A program made the translations under genes and the position numbers. A DNA stretch of 64,000 nt from Streptomyces flavochromogenes. GTDB taxonomy: Bacteria; Actinomycetota; Actinomycetes; Streptomycetales; Streptomycetaceae. The notes beneath the pieces were generated by a model, which saw nothing but the letters and a program-made list of their open reading frames with translations, was not told the origin of the DNA and searched no databases. Shown here in pieces: positions 7,525 to 15,897 of this stretch. The stretch is from contig NZ_JNZO01000006.1 in assembly GCF_000717595.1 (NCBI RefSeq), positions 310,001 through 374,000 of the forward strand, written 5' to 3'. Positions within the stretch are counted from its first letter, which is position 1; each line of letters opens with the position of its first letter.

Positions 7525-8351
7525 AAATCTGGGTCAACGGCGTGCTGCGCGACGCGGAGACCGCACTGGTCTCCGTACTGGACCACGGACTGACCGTCGG
7601 TGACGGCGTCTTCGAGACGGTCAAGGCGGTACGCGGCGAGACCTTCGCCCTCACCCTCCACCTGGAGCGCCTCGCCCGCTCCGCCCGCGGCCTCGGCCTG
7701 CCCGACCCGGACCTCGACGAGGTCCGCCGCGCCTGCGCCGCCGTCCTCGAGGCGAACCCGATGGAGCTCGGGCGGCTCCGCATCACGTACACCGGCGGCC
7801 TCTCGCCGCTCGGTTCGGAGCGCGGTGACGCGGGGGCGGGCCTGGTCGTCGGCCTGGGGGAGACAAGCCGTCGCGCCGACTCCACCGCGGTGATCACCGT
7901 GCCCTGGACGCGCAACGAGCGCGGTGCCCTCACCGGGCTCAAGACCACCTCGTACGCCGAGAACGTGGTCGCCCTCGCCCGGGCGCGCGAGCAGGGGGCC
8001 TCCGAGGCGCTCTTCGCCAACACGGTCGGGCAGCTCTGCGAGGGCACCGGCTCGAACGTCTTCGTCGTGGTCGACGGGCGGATCCTCACTCCGCCCGTCT
8101 CCTCCGGCTGCCTCGCGGGCATCACCCGCGCCCTCGCCGTCGAGTGGACCGGTGCGCAGGAGACCGATCTGCCGCTGGACGTCCTGGAGAGCGCCGACGA
8201 GATCTTCCTGACCTCGACGCTCCGCGACGTCCAGGCCGTGCACCGCGTCGACGGACGCGAGCTGTCGCCGGTGCCCGGTCCCGTCACCGCCAAGGCCATG
8301 CGGATCTTCGACGAGCACGCCGCGCGGGACCGGGACCCGCGCCTCGCGTAG
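7521..8351 (+). CDS. pabC: Aminotransferase class IV, probable 4-amino-4-deoxychorismate lyase
   Basis: A 276-residue PLP enzyme. It opens MKIWVNGVLRD, then VSVLDHGLTVGDGVFETVKA, and carries the PLP-lysine region GLKTTSYAENVVALARA (~residues 137-153) and the phosphate-binding EGTGSNVFVV and GCLAGITR segments. Its ATG lies inside the stop of the pabB-like gene, so translation is coupled. That context favours lyase activity, pyruvate elimination giving p-aminobenzoate, over a branched-chain or D-amino-acid aminotransferase. The fold alone cannot decide between these. Confidence 0.85.
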   Translation: MKIWVNGVLRDAETALVSVLDHGLTVGDGVFETVKAVRGETFALTLHLERLARSARGLGLPDPDLDEVRRACAAVLEANPMELGRLRITYTGGLSPLGSERGDAGAGLVVGLGETSRRADSTAVITVPWTRNERGALTGLKTTSYAENVVALARAREQGASEALFANTVGQLCEGTGSNVFVVVDGRILTPPVSSGCLAGITRALAVEWTGAQETDLPLDVLESADEIFLTSTLRDVQAVHRVDGRELSPVPGPVTAKAMRIFDEHAARDRDPRLA

Positions 8352-8406
8352 CCGTCTCGCGCAAAACCTGATGACGGACGGCCCCCGGGTGGGTAGAACA
8401 CGACTG

Positions 8407-9246
8407 ATGACCACCACCCTGCGGCCGGCCGAGCCGCTTCAGCAGACGCCCGACGGCGGCCGTTCGCGTACCTACGACGTGTGCGTGAACAGCCGCCGCG
8501 TCGGTTCCGTGCACCTCTCCACCGACCCCGGCTTCGGCGCCGCCTCCGGCGTGATCAGCCGCCTCGGGGTCCACGAGCCGGACCGGGGGCGCGGCCGTGG
8601 CACGGTCGCGGCACTGGCCTCGGAGGAGGTGCTGCGGGGCTGGGGCTGCGTCGAGGTCCAGATCTCCGTGCCCGCCGACGCCGGACCCGCGCTGCGGATG
8701 GCCCGCTCGCTCGGCTACACCGAGCGCAGCCGGAACATGGTCAAGGAACTGCCCGCCGAGCCGCCGGCCCTGCCGGACGGCGTCGAGGTGCGGCCGATGA
8801 CCGAGGCCGAGTACGTGGCGTGGGAGGCGCGGGCCAAGGAGGGCTTCGCGCGGAGCTGGATCGACCGCGGTGTGCCCGAGGAGCAGGCGCGCGCCAAGGC
8901 CGAGAGCAGCCACGCGAAGTACCTTCCGGACGGCCTCGCCACCCCCGGCGTCGCGATCCACGTGGTCGTCCGGGACGGCCGGCCCGCCGGCTTCCTGTGG
9001 ACCGGCCGGATCGAGCTGGAGCCGGGCCACTGGGCGGCCTTCGTGTACGACATCGAGGTCGAGGAGGCGCACCGCGGGCACGGCTACGGCCGGGCGCTGA
9101 TGCTGCTCGCCGAGCGGGTCGCGCGGGAGGCCGGGGAGACCCTGCTCGGACTGCACGTCTTCGCGGGCAACACCCCGGCGATCCGGCTCTACGAGTCGCT
9201 GGGCTACCGCACGACCTCCATCAACAGCGCGAAGGAGCTGCTGTAG
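8407..9246 (+). CDS. Tandem-GNAT acetyltransferase
   Basis: A 279-residue protein with two GNAT halves. The N-terminal half carries the acetyl-CoA loop RGRGTVAAL (~62-70), and the C-terminal half carries HRGHGYGRALMLLAERVA (~221) plus the NTPAIRLYESLGY motif typical of a second catalytic domain. The start at ATG 8407 is chosen because similarity seems to begin at MTTTLRP; an in-frame ATG at 8371 is possible. The second domain looks catalytically complete, and the first may be structural, as in mycothiol synthase and related tandem enzymes. The substrate is unknown. Confidence 0.85.
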   Translation: MTTTLRPAEPLQQTPDGGRSRTYDVCVNSRRVGSVHLSTDPGFGAASGVISRLGVHEPDRGRGRGTVAALASEEVLRGWGCVEVQISVPADAGPALRMARSLGYTERSRNMVKELPAEPPALPDGVEVRPMTEAEYVAWEARAKEGFARSWIDRGVPEEQARAKAESSHAKYLPDGLATPGVAIHVVVRDGRPAGFLWTGRIELEPGHWAAFVYDIEVEEAHRGHGYGRALMLLAERVAREAGETLLGLHVFAGNTPAIRLYESLGYRTTSINSAKELL

Positions 9247-9289
9247 GCGAGGGAGGGCGGGCGGGGGCGGAGCCCCGGACCTCGGTCCT

Positions 9290-9805
9290 TCAGCCCTTCA
9301 GGAGGCGGTCGGTGATCTCCTCGATGCGCTCGCGCAGACCGTCCTGGCTCTGGCCGCCGTCCAGCCGTTCGCCGTCGACGACATAGGTCGGCGTGCCGGT
9401 GATCTTGATCGCCTTGCCCTCGGCCTCGTCCGCGTCGACGGTCAGGAGATGCCGGCCGTCGATCAGTGCCGTGTCGAACTCCTCTGCGTCCAGGCCGAGT
9501 TCGGTGGCGACCTCCATGAGCACCGGCTCGCCCCGCTCGCCGAGCTCCGCGGTCCTGGCGAGCAGCGCCTCCGCGTACGGCCAGCCCTTGCCCTGCTCGA
9601 AGGCCTCCTCGGCGGCCTGCGCGGCGGCATACGCGTGCTTGTGCTTCGCGAGCGGGAAGTGCCGCAGCTGTACGTCGAGCCGGTCGCCGTACTTCTCGCG
9701 GAGCGCGCGGACGTCGTCGAGAGCCTGGAAGCAGTCGGGGCACTGGAGGTCGAACCACGCCTCGACGACGACGGGCGAGGCGGGTGCGGTGGTGGAGTCA
9801 CTCAT
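9290..9805 (-). CDS. DsbA/FrnE-like thioredoxin-fold oxidoreductase
   Basis: A 171-residue protein with an active-site CPDC (~residues 23-26, in FDLQCPDCFQ) and a cis-proline GTPTYVV (~138-144), defining the DsbA fold. There is no signal peptide: the N-terminus is MSDSTTAPASPVVVEAW. It is probably cytoplasmic, like FrnE-type enzymes. The start at 9805 has GGGAG nine bases upstream. It converges on the GNAT gene. A VKOR/DsbB-like membrane oxidase is encoded 38 kb away in this window, but a partnership is unlikely if this protein is cytoplasmic. Confidence 0.85.
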   Translation of the reverse strand: MSDSTTAPASPVVVEAWFDLQCPDCFQALDDVRALREKYGDRLDVQLRHFPLAKHKHAYAAAQAAEEAFEQGKGWPYAEALLARTAELGERGEPVLMEVATELGLDAEEFDTALIDGRHLLTVDADEAEGKAIKITGTPTYVVDGERLDGGQSQDGLRERIEEITDRLLKG

Positions 9806-9978
9806 GACAGCAGTCTCCCTCACCAGGGAGGAGGGGGTGCCTCCCGACCGGGACCTGCGGAGGAGATCCGGGTGGGGGCGACCCGGAGATCTCCCTGAGA
9901 CCGGGCCCGGGACATGGCCGCGGACGGCCTCGGCGGTGCAGGATGGAAGGGACGTATCACCCGGACCTGGAGGACCGC

Positions 9979-10392
9979 ATGCTCGCCGAGACCATTTGCT
10001 CCGCGGTGTCCGCGGCGGGCCTGGGCATCGCCGCGATCACGGCGTACCGGAAGCGATTCCTGGCCGCGGCCCGGATCGCCGCCTACTCCCTGGTGCCGAT
10101 CGGTCTGGTGATGACGGGCGCCGTCGAATGGCTCGTGGACACGGCGTTCAGCCCGGTCGCCTGGGCCGGCTTCGGTGTCCTGGGCGCCGCCTGGCTGCTG
10201 TTCATGTCCACCCGGGCCGTGGAGCGGCGCCGGGGCGGCCGCAAGGAGACCACCGGCGGGACGGAGCCGAGTGCCGTGGCCCCGGCGGCGTCGTCGCCCT
10301 CGCGCGCCGTGACGGCGAAGCCACGGACCGGCGCGCCGGCCGGAGAGGACTTCAGCGACATCGAGGCGATTCTGAAGAAGCACGGAATCTGA
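9979..10392 (+). CDS. Small polytopic membrane protein, conserved hypothetical
   Basis: A 137-residue protein from the ATG at 9979, which has a strong GGAGG (9969-9973) five bases upstream; an ATG at 9943 lacks one. Two or three hydrophobic segments occupy residues ~8-30, ~38-55 and ~58-78. A Thr/Ala/Pro-rich linker follows, then a short conserved-looking C-terminal helix (EDFSDIEAILKKHGI). The C-terminal motif suggests a cytoplasmic protein-binding tail. I do not recognise the family. Confidence 0.75.
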   Translation: MLAETICSAVSAAGLGIAAITAYRKRFLAAARIAAYSLVPIGLVMTGAVEWLVDTAFSPVAWAGFGVLGAAWLLFMSTRAVERRRGGRKETTGGTEPSAVAPAASSPSRAVTAKPRTGAPAGEDFSDIEAILKKHGI

Positions 10393-10439
10393 CCGCTTCT
10401 GGCCGTTCCCGTTCCCGTGATCGTCCGGCGATCCACGGG

Positions 10440-10457
10440 AAGGGGTGAACACCCCTT
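10440..10457. repeat. Short inverted repeat upstream of the 54-residue gene
   Basis: AAGGGGTG and CACCCCTT (10440-10447 and 10450-10457) form an 8-bp perfect palindrome with a 2-base centre. It lies 47 bases after the preceding stop and 58 before the next start. The tight spacing looks more like an operator than a terminator, but no binding protein is implied by sequence alone. Confidence 0.4.
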
Positions 10458-10514
10458 GCGATGGGGCGTGTTGCGGGATTTTCCGGGTCCCGCGTGCGCG
10501 ATCATCCCCCCGAG

Positions 10515-10679
10515 ATGCTGGATACCTCGCGGGAGACCGTCCCCGCCGCCCCCGATGCCCCTGCCGAAGAGCCGCGCGGCTGTCTGTTCGCGCTCTCCCA
10601 GCCCCCGCTGATGATCTTTCTCGGGGTGATCGGCTGTCTGCTGCTCATGGCCGCCGTGCACGATCTCTTCGTCCTGTGA
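10515..10679 (+). CDS. 54-residue protein with C-terminal membrane helix
   Basis: Read from ATG 10515 (MLDTSRETV). A short acidic/Pro-rich N-terminus is followed by a single hydrophobic segment (PLMIFLGVIGCLLLMAAVHDLF, about residues 31-52) that ends the protein, so it may be tail-anchored. An upstream in-frame ATG at 10461 would add 18 residues; neither start has a clear ribosome site. Existence as a gene is supported mainly by the hydrophobic pattern and codon usage. Function is unknown. Confidence 0.55.
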   Translation: MLDTSRETVPAAPDAPAEEPRGCLFALSQPPLMIFLGVIGCLLLMAAVHDLFVL

Positions 10680-10730
10680 AGACCCCCGGCCCGGGCCCCG
10701 TCGCGGGCCGGGCCTCGGCTTCGGGCCCGG

Positions 10731-10754
10731 CTGCGGCCCCGGCTGCGGCCCCGG
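10731..10754. repeat. Tandem 12-mer, GC-rich
   Basis: CTGCGGCCCCGG occurs twice in perfect tandem (10731-10742, 10743-10754), within a longer run of GGCCCCGG-like sequence between two convergent genes. It may act as a transcription-blocking structured stretch. Confidence 0.6.
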
Positions 10755-10780
10755 CCCCGAGCCCGGCCGCTGCCTCGGCC

Positions 10781-11338
10781 TCAGCCGGCGGCCTCCTTGC
10801 GGCGTGCCCGGTACGCGGCCACGTGCAGTCGGTTGCCGCAGGTGCGGCTGTCGCAGTAGCGGCGCGAGCGGTTGCGGGAGAGGTCGACGAAGGCCCGGCC
10901 GCAGTCCGGCGCCTCGCAGCGCCGCAGCCGCTCCTGCTCGCCCGCCACCACGATGAACGCCAGCGCCATGCCGCAGTCGGCCGCGAGGTGGTCGGCCACC
11001 GATGCGCCCGGGGCGAAGTAGTGCACGTGCCAGTCGTAGCCGTCGTGGTCGGTGAGCTGGGGCGTGGTCCCCGCACCCGCCACCAGCTGGTTGATCAGGG
11101 GGGCCGCGATCCGGGACTCGGGGGCCGAGAAGACCGCCGCGAACTTCTCGCGCACCTCGCGCACGGCCCGCAGATCGGCCGGACCGAGGTCGCCCACGTC
11201 ACTGATCTTGTGGGCGCGTACGAAGGTCCGCAGCCCCTGGATGTCCGCGAGCTCGTCGGCCCGGTCGCCCTGCGGCGCGGTGTTCATCAGATCGACGACT
11301 GTGTCGAGGGCGATCCGGGTGTCGTGGGGGATCAGCAC
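10781..11338 (-). CDS. ABATE/CGNR zinc-finger protein, putative transcription regulator
   Basis: A 185-residue protein. The N-terminal ~120 residues form the ABATE-type domain (ALDTVVDLMNT, ADLRAVREVREKFAAVF). The C-terminus holds the CGNR finger: RRCEAPDCGRAFVDLSRNRSRRYCDSRTCGNR, in two stretches, with four cysteines and the diagnostic CGNR. This family is usually described as a stress-induced DNA-binding regulator, but targets are unknown. GTG start at 11338 with GGGAG seven bases upstream. It is downstream of ssgB on the same strand but separated by ~190 bases containing a hairpin, so is probably independent. Confidence 0.88.
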   Translation of the reverse strand: MLIPHDTRIALDTVVDLMNTAPQGDRADELADIQGLRTFVRAHKISDVGDLGPADLRAVREVREKFAAVFSAPESRIAAPLINQLVAGAGTTPQLTDHDGYDWHVHYFAPGASVADHLAADCGMALAFIVVAGEQERLRRCEAPDCGRAFVDLSRNRSRRYCDSRTCGNRLHVAAYRARRKEAAG

Positions 11339-11414
11339 GATTCGCTCCCTGGCCGGCCGCGGGCGGGCGCCCGCGGAATGGCGCTGACTTTAGCGCGACC
11401 GGGAAAAGGACAAC

Positions 11415-11452
11415 GGCGCCCTCCACCGCGCCGGCTGCGCGGTGGGGAGCGC
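11415..11452 (-). terminator. Probable ssgB terminator hairpin
   Basis: A ~17-bp stem with two mismatches and a short loop, in the gap between ssgB and the CGNR gene on the minus strand, about 80 bases after the ssgB stop. Confidence 0.5.
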
Positions 11453-11529
11453 CGGTGTCGTGCCTATGTGGCTGCCCGCGCGGCGCCGTCGCCCCGAGTC
11501 GGACGGCGCCGTGCGGCTCTCGGCCTGGC

Positions 11530-11943
11530 TCAGCTGTCGGCCAGGATGTGGGAGAGCTCCGTATCGAGATCGAAGTGCCGGTGCTCGGTGCCCGGTGGCA
11601 CGGCGGCGTCGGTCCGCTTCAGGAACGACTCCAGGGCCCTCGCCGGGGCCTCGAGCAGGGCTTCTCCCTCGGGGGAGCTCAACGCGATGCAGACGACTCC
11701 CTGACCGTGACTCCGGGACGGCCAGACGCGGACGTCGCCCGTGCCGGTGGGCCGGTGCAGCCCCTCGGCGAGAAGGTCGCGGGCGAAGACCCACTCGACC
11801 GTCTCCTCGGCTCCGGTGTGGAAGGTGGCGTGCACGGCATAGGGATCGGCCGTGTCATACCGCAGGCCCGCGGGTACAGGCAGTGAGGACTCGCTCGACA
11901 CAACGAGGCGCAGGTGCAGCTCGCAGCTGACCGTGGTGTTCAT
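11530..11943 (-). CDS. ssgB: Sporulation-specific cell division activator SsgB
   Basis: A 137-residue protein beginning MNTTVSCELHLRLVVSSES, recognised as SsgB, the most conserved SsgA-like protein of streptomycetes. In S. coelicolor it marks future septum sites and recruits FtsZ in aerial hyphae with SsgA. The whole protein is the SALP fold, with typical segments such as YDTADPYAVHATFHTGAEE, VRVWPSRSHG and the C-terminal ELSHILADS. The start is the ATG at 11943; upstream in-frame sequence is not conserved. In S. coelicolor transcription depends on the stress sigma factor SigH, and a possible matching promoter is annotated upstream. Confidence 0.97.
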   Translation of the reverse strand: MNTTVSCELHLRLVVSSESSLPVPAGLRYDTADPYAVHATFHTGAEETVEWVFARDLLAEGLHRPTGTGDVRVWPSRSHGQGVVCIALSSPEGEALLEAPARALESFLKRTDAAVPPGTEHRHFDLDTELSHILADS

Positions 11944-12002
11944 AAGCGCCAGGGCCTTTCGCTCAGTGTGCGCTCGGGGATTCGCACGTCGGCGAAATCG
12001 AC

Positions 12003-12028
12003 ATGCCACCTCCGGTGCCGTTGTAAAC
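12003..12028 (-). promoter_or_regulatory. Candidate SigH-type promoter of ssgB
   Basis: Minus strand: GTTT (12028-12025), a 15-nt spacer, then GGTGGCAT (12010-12003), about 60 bases upstream of the ssgB ATG. Group 3 stress sigma factors use a GTTT -35 and a GGGTAT-like -10, so the -10 match is partial. The inference rests on the known SigH dependence of ssgB. Confidence 0.3.
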
Positions 12029-12133
12029 CCCTCTGTCGGTTTTGTGATCGTTCAGGTAGCTCGTTCGGGGGCGTGTGACCTGCGGTAATACCGCCATTCC
12101 GGTGGGGGCTCCGCGTCCGGTAAGTTGGGGACC

Positions 12134-12556
12134 ATGAATGCGGAGAGTGACGAGCGCACCGGGGAGTCCGCAGACGGCCAGGAAGCCGAACTGGGATCCC
12201 GCGCACCGGACTTCATCAAGTCCCGACGAGGCCTCCATCTGAGCTGGCAGGTCGGCGTCTTCATCGTGGGACTCGCCGTGGTCGGCGCCGGAGTGGTCAT
12301 GCTGCCGCTCCCGGGCCCCGGCTGGCTGGTCATCTTCGGCGGCATGGCGATCTGGGCGACCGAGTTCGTCTGGGCCCAGCTGGTGCTCCGCTGGACCAAG
12401 CGCAAGGTCACGGAGGCCGCACAGCGTGCACTCGACCCCAAGGTCCGCCGCAGGAACATCATCCTCACCACCGTCGGCCTGGTGATCATCGCCGCCCTGC
12501 TCGGCGTCTACCTGTGGAAGTTCGGCTTCGTCATGCCGTGGAAGATCGACGAGTGA
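12134..12556 (+). CDS. TIGR02611/PGPGW-type small membrane protein
   Basis: A 140-residue protein. An acidic N-terminal ~30 residues precedes two membrane segments, WQVGVFIVGLAVVGAGVVMLP (~41-60) and the PLPGPGWLVIFGGMAIWA stretch (~60-78), which contains the PGPGW signature. A basic loop (RWTKRKVTEAAQRAL) follows, and a third helix (IILTTVGLVIIAALLGVYLW) ends it. The family is conserved in actinomycetes with unknown function. ATG 12134 follows a GGGGA; a TTG at 12125 is an alternative. It ends 55 bases before tRNA-Val. Confidence 0.85.
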   Translation: MNAESDERTGESADGQEAELGSRAPDFIKSRRGLHLSWQVGVFIVGLAVVGAGVVMLPLPGPGWLVIFGGMAIWATEFVWAQLVLRWTKRKVTEAAQRALDPKVRRRNIILTTVGLVIIAALLGVYLWKFGFVMPWKIDE

Positions 12557-12610
12557 CCCTGGGATGGTGCGGGAGCCCCGCTGACATGCGGTAATGTTTG
12601 CGGTGCACCG

Positions 12611-12685
12611 GGGCGATTAGCTCAGTGGGAGAGCACTTCGTTCACACCGAAGGGGTCACTGGTTCGAACCCAGTATCGCCCACCA
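12611..12685 (+). tRNA. tRNA-Val(CAC), CCA encoded
   Basis: Acceptor GGGCGAT pairs with ATCGCCC. The anticodon stem CTTCG/CGAAG encloses TTCACAC, giving CAC for valine GTG codons. CCA is encoded at 12683-12685. A possible -10 TAATGT is at 12592-12597. A second nearly identical gene is 3.2 kb downstream. Confidence 0.97.
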
Positions 12686-12691
12686 CCCGGT

Positions 12692-12729
12692 CCGAAGGCC
12701 CGAGACGGAACCTCGTCTCGGGCCTTCGG
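12692..12729 (+). terminator. Strong terminator after tRNA-Val(CAC)
   Basis: A perfect 16-bp stem, 12692-12707 with 12714-12729, and a 6-nt loop, seven bases past the CCA. It also faces the convergent membrane-protein gene ending at 12744. Confidence 0.75.
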
Positions 12730-12743
12730 CATACCCCCTCCGC

Positions 12744-15269
12744 TCACCGCATCCGCGCGACCCGGTCCCGCAGCCTCCGGGCGTCCCGCAGCCGCTGCTC
12801 GTACGTGGCGCCCACCGCGAGCAGCAGGAGTCCGGCCAGGGCCGGCGGCAGCCAGCGCGGCAGCGCGCCCACGGCCTGCACCACGTACGGCGCCAGCTCG
12901 TGCAGTCCGTCCAGGGCGAGTACCGAGCCGCCGAGGACCAGGAGCGCCTGCAGCCGGAACCGTGCGCCGAGCAGTGTCACGGCCAGGGCGGCGACCCCCA
13001 GGGTCAGCGGCCGCGCCCACTCCGGGTCCGTCCAGGCCGCGACGAGGCTCGGCAGCAGCGTCGCCGCGAGACCCGGTCCGTACGCCGTCCAGGACGAGGC
13101 CTCCCGGTCCCGGCGCCGCCGCAGGAGGCCGACGACGAGGGCCGGTACGGTCACCGGCAGGGTGTACGCCTCAGGGGTCGTCACCTCCCACACCGCGAGC
13201 CGCACCCAGGTGGCCAGCAGGAAGAGCACCGCCGCCGTCCACGAGGCGAACCGCCGCCGCTCGGGGCGCACGGCCGTCGCCGCCGCGATCACGCCGCCGC
13301 CGGCCAGGGCGAGCGCGAGGAACGCGGGCCGGGAGACGGCGAGCGCGAACGCCGGGAGCGCCACGACCGCACCGGTGATCTCGACCGGCAGGGCCACCGG
13401 CCGGGCCTTGGCGCCGACGGCGGCCGTCGCCGCCGGGACGAGCAGCAGGGCGAGCGCCGTCCAGTGGTCCTCGAACCCGCCGGCGGCGGCCACCGCCACC
13501 ACGAGCCCGGTCGCGGTGAGCACCGCGGCGCAGGCGGCGACCACCCGGCGCGCGCCCGCCCCGAGCACCGCCACGCCGACGAGGAGTACGAGCAGCGTCC
13601 CGAGCGCGGCGAACGTGGCCTCCCGCACGTCCAGAGCGAGCGTGACCGCGCTCACGGCGGACGCCAGCCCGCCGGCGTACGCGATCCAGCCCAGGACGGT
13701 CCCGGGCTCCGTGGCCGGAGCCTGGGGGCGGGGCCGGGCAGGCGCCCAGGTGCCCCGGGGGGAGCCGGGAGCGGACGGGGCTGCCGCGGCGGCGGGCGGC
13801 GCCGACCCCGGCGTGCCGGGGCCTTCGGCCGGTTCCCGGCGGCGCAGGCCACCCGTCAGTGGGCCCGGCCGGACGGCGCACGCGAGCGCGGCCGCGGTCG
13901 TCAGGAGCTGGAGGGCGAGCGTCACCGCGTACGGCAGGCCGAGGGAGACCGGCAGCGCCGTGAGCAGCGCCCAGACCAGGGCGAGGGTGCCGCAGCGGGC
14001 CCACAGCCGGGGGACGGCCGCGAGGACGGCGGCGGCCACCGCCAGGACGAGGACGGCCGTCCCCGGGTACGAGGTCAGCGCCCGCCCGGCGTGCTCACCG
14101 GACCACACCTCCGTCGTCCGGGCCATGGGCCCGAGGAGCCCCGCCGCCACCGGCGGCAGTGCCCAGACGACCCCGAGCGCCGCGACTCCGGCACCCGCGC
14201 CGGCGAGCCCGAGCCGGATGCCGCCCGGCAGCCGCCTCCCGGCCTCCTCGGCGGCTCCGTCCCCGGTCGTGGCCGCGCTCAGGAGCCACACCGACGCCAG
14301 CGCGAGTCCGCACAGGACGTACGCCGGCACGGTCCAGTCCGTCGGGACGGCCGGGCGGAGCAGGCCGCCCGCCGCCGCGACCGCCGCCAGGCCGGCGACG
14401 GCCGAGGCCGCCACCGCGAGGGTGGGCAGGCGCCGGGCCGCGTACAAGGTCGGCGCCGCGGCCGCCAGGAGCAGCGCTGCGCCGCTCCACGGCGAGGTGA
14501 GCGAGAGCCAGCCGCCCGTCAGGAGCGTCCAGCCGCCCAGTGCCGTCGCACCGACGGCCGCCGTGATCCGGACCGCCGCCGGGCGGGTCCACAGGATCAC
14601 CGCGCCGTCCGCCGCGGCCGTGACGAGCGCCGCCCACGCGAACGCCGTCGGGCCGCCACCGGCCGCCAGCACACCGAGCGGCAGTGGCAGCTGCCCCGCG
14701 ACCACCGCCACCGGCAGCGGGATCCGCAGCCGGGACAGGGCCGAGCCGTACGCCGTCCACGCGCCCGCGAGGACCGCGGCGGCGACCGCCGTGTACCCGA
14801 GGCCGTCCGTCTCCGGCAGTGCCACCCGGTGCAGCGCGTACGCGTCGAGCACCATCAGGACCAGACCCAGCGCCGCCACCGCCTCGGCCGTCGACACCAG
14901 GCTCCGGCGCAGCAGCGCCACCGGCGCCGCCAGCGCGGCAGAGGTGACCACGAACAGGACGACCGAACGACCGCCGATCCCCATCGACCCCCAGCTCACC
15001 AGGGTGAACGCGATCGCCGCGATCGTCAGCAGCGTGCCGCCGAGCGTCAGCAGCACGTTCTGCGCGCTCCGGGGCGTCGAGTCCGCCACCGGCGGGCGCG
15101 GGCCGGGCGCCGCCGGGAACGGGCCGGGTGCCGTCGACGCCACCGGCGCGTACAGCACGCGGAGCAGCCATGCCCGCCGGGCCAGCAACTGGGACCGGCG
15201 TGCGTCGAGTTGGGCCAGCTCACGGTCGACGAGCGCGAGCTCTTCCGCGGGCGGCAGGGAGTTGTCCAT
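12744..15269 (-). CDS. Large polytopic membrane protein of unknown function
   Basis: 841 residues. The N-terminal ~45 residues form an Arg/Leu/Ala-rich coiled coil (LALVDRELAQLDARRSQLL). A Pro-rich linker follows, then a long run of hydrophobic segments from ~residue 68 to ~820, probably more than twenty helices, interrupted by one Pro/Ala/Gly-rich loop near residues 475-520. No transporter, permease or transferase motif is evident. The last residues are basic (YEQRLRDARRLRDRVARMR) and probably cytoplasmic. It may be a scaffold or envelope protein. It sits alone between two tRNA-Val genes. The start ATG has no clear ribosome site. Confidence 0.8.
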   Translation of the reverse strand: MDNSLPPAEELALVDRELAQLDARRSQLLARRAWLLRVLYAPVASTAPGPFPAAPGPRPPVADSTPRSAQNVLLTLGGTLLTIAAIAFTLVSWGSMGIGGRSVVLFVVTSAALAAPVALLRRSLVSTAEAVAALGLVLMVLDAYALHRVALPETDGLGYTAVAAAVLAGAWTAYGSALSRLRIPLPVAVVAGQLPLPLGVLAAGGGPTAFAWAALVTAAADGAVILWTRPAAVRITAAVGATALGGWTLLTGGWLSLTSPWSGAALLLAAAAPTLYAARRLPTLAVAASAVAGLAAVAAAGGLLRPAVPTDWTVPAYVLCGLALASVWLLSAATTGDGAAEEAGRRLPGGIRLGLAGAGAGVAALGVVWALPPVAAGLLGPMARTTEVWSGEHAGRALTSYPGTAVLVLAVAAAVLAAVPRLWARCGTLALVWALLTALPVSLGLPYAVTLALQLLTTAAALACAVRPGPLTGGLRRREPAEGPGTPGSAPPAAAAAPSAPGSPRGTWAPARPRPQAPATEPGTVLGWIAYAGGLASAVSAVTLALDVREATFAALGTLLVLLVGVAVLGAGARRVVAACAAVLTATGLVVAVAAAGGFEDHWTALALLLVPAATAAVGAKARPVALPVEITGAVVALPAFALAVSRPAFLALALAGGGVIAAATAVRPERRRFASWTAAVLFLLATWVRLAVWEVTTPEAYTLPVTVPALVVGLLRRRRDREASSWTAYGPGLAATLLPSLVAAWTDPEWARPLTLGVAALAVTLLGARFRLQALLVLGGSVLALDGLHELAPYVVQAVGALPRWLPPALAGLLLLAVGATYEQRLRDARRLRDRVARMR

Positions 15270-15361
15270 GCCCGGAGTGTGGCCCCCGCCACACCCGGCG
15301 GGAATGCGTGCGGATACTCATCTTCCGGCTCCCGCGGCCTGAGTACGTCCACACTGGGGGC

Positions 15362-15823
15362 ATGGACTGGTGCCGGTACCGCTTCCGCAGCGTCTGGCGG
15401 CTCGCCGCCCCGCCCGAGGCCGTCTACGCCGTCCTGGAGCGCGCCGAGGAGTACCCGCGCTGGTGGCCCCAGGTCCGCGAGGTCGTCCCCGTCGACGACA
15501 CCACCGGCACCGCCCGCTTTCGCTCCCTGCTCCCGTACGACATCGTCGTCACCGCCCGCGCCCTGCGCCGTGACCCCGCGGCCGGGGTCCTGGAGTTCGG
15601 ACTCGACGGCGACCTGGAGGGCTGGGCCCGCTGGACCCTCACCCCGGAAGGCACCGGCACCCACGCCCTGTACGAGCAGGAGGTCGAGGTCCGGGCCCGT
15701 CTGCTGCGCGCCCTCGCCGTCCCCGGACGGCCCGTCTTCCGTGCCAACCACGCCCTGATGATGCGGGGAGGGAGGAGGGGGATCGCCGCCGCTCTGCGGA
15801 GGCCGCTCGAAGGGCGTCCCTGA
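15362..15823 (+). CDS. SRPBCC (START-like) family protein
   Basis: A 153-residue protein from ATG 15362 after a GGGGG. The N-terminal pattern YRFRSVWRLAAPPEAVYAVLERAEEYPRWWPQV and the alternating strands that follow are typical of the polyketide cyclase/dehydrase helix-grip fold, which binds hydrophobic ligands. The C-terminal helix (FRANHALMMRGGRRGIAAAL) completes the fold. No catalytic residues can be assigned; a lipid or aromatic ligand is possible. It is divergent from the large membrane protein, and the second tRNA-Val gene follows. Confidence 0.85.
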   Translation: MDWCRYRFRSVWRLAAPPEAVYAVLERAEEYPRWWPQVREVVPVDDTTGTARFRSLLPYDIVVTARALRRDPAAGVLEFGLDGDLEGWARWTLTPEGTGTHALYEQEVEVRARLLRALAVPGRPVFRANHALMMRGGRRGIAAALRRPLEGRP

Positions 15824-15854
15824 GAGGCGGTGGCCGGGCGGCGGGCGGGACGGT

Positions 15855-15884
15855 TTGAACGAAGGGCCGGGAGGCCTGTATGGT
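15855..15884 (+). promoter_or_regulatory. Promoter of the second tRNA-Val(CAC)
   Basis: TTGAAC (15855-15860) and TATGGT (15879-15884) are 18 bases apart, predicting initiation near 15891, a few bases before the mature tRNA. Confidence 0.55.
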
Positions 15885-15897
15885 TCAACCCGTTCCC

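Noticed and set aside
12598..15342. A 914-codon open frame on the plus strand across the large membrane protein gene
   Set aside because: It is antisense to a well-supported membrane-protein gene, overlaps tRNA-Val, and has Ser/Ala/Arg-rich composition typical of shadow frames at high GC.
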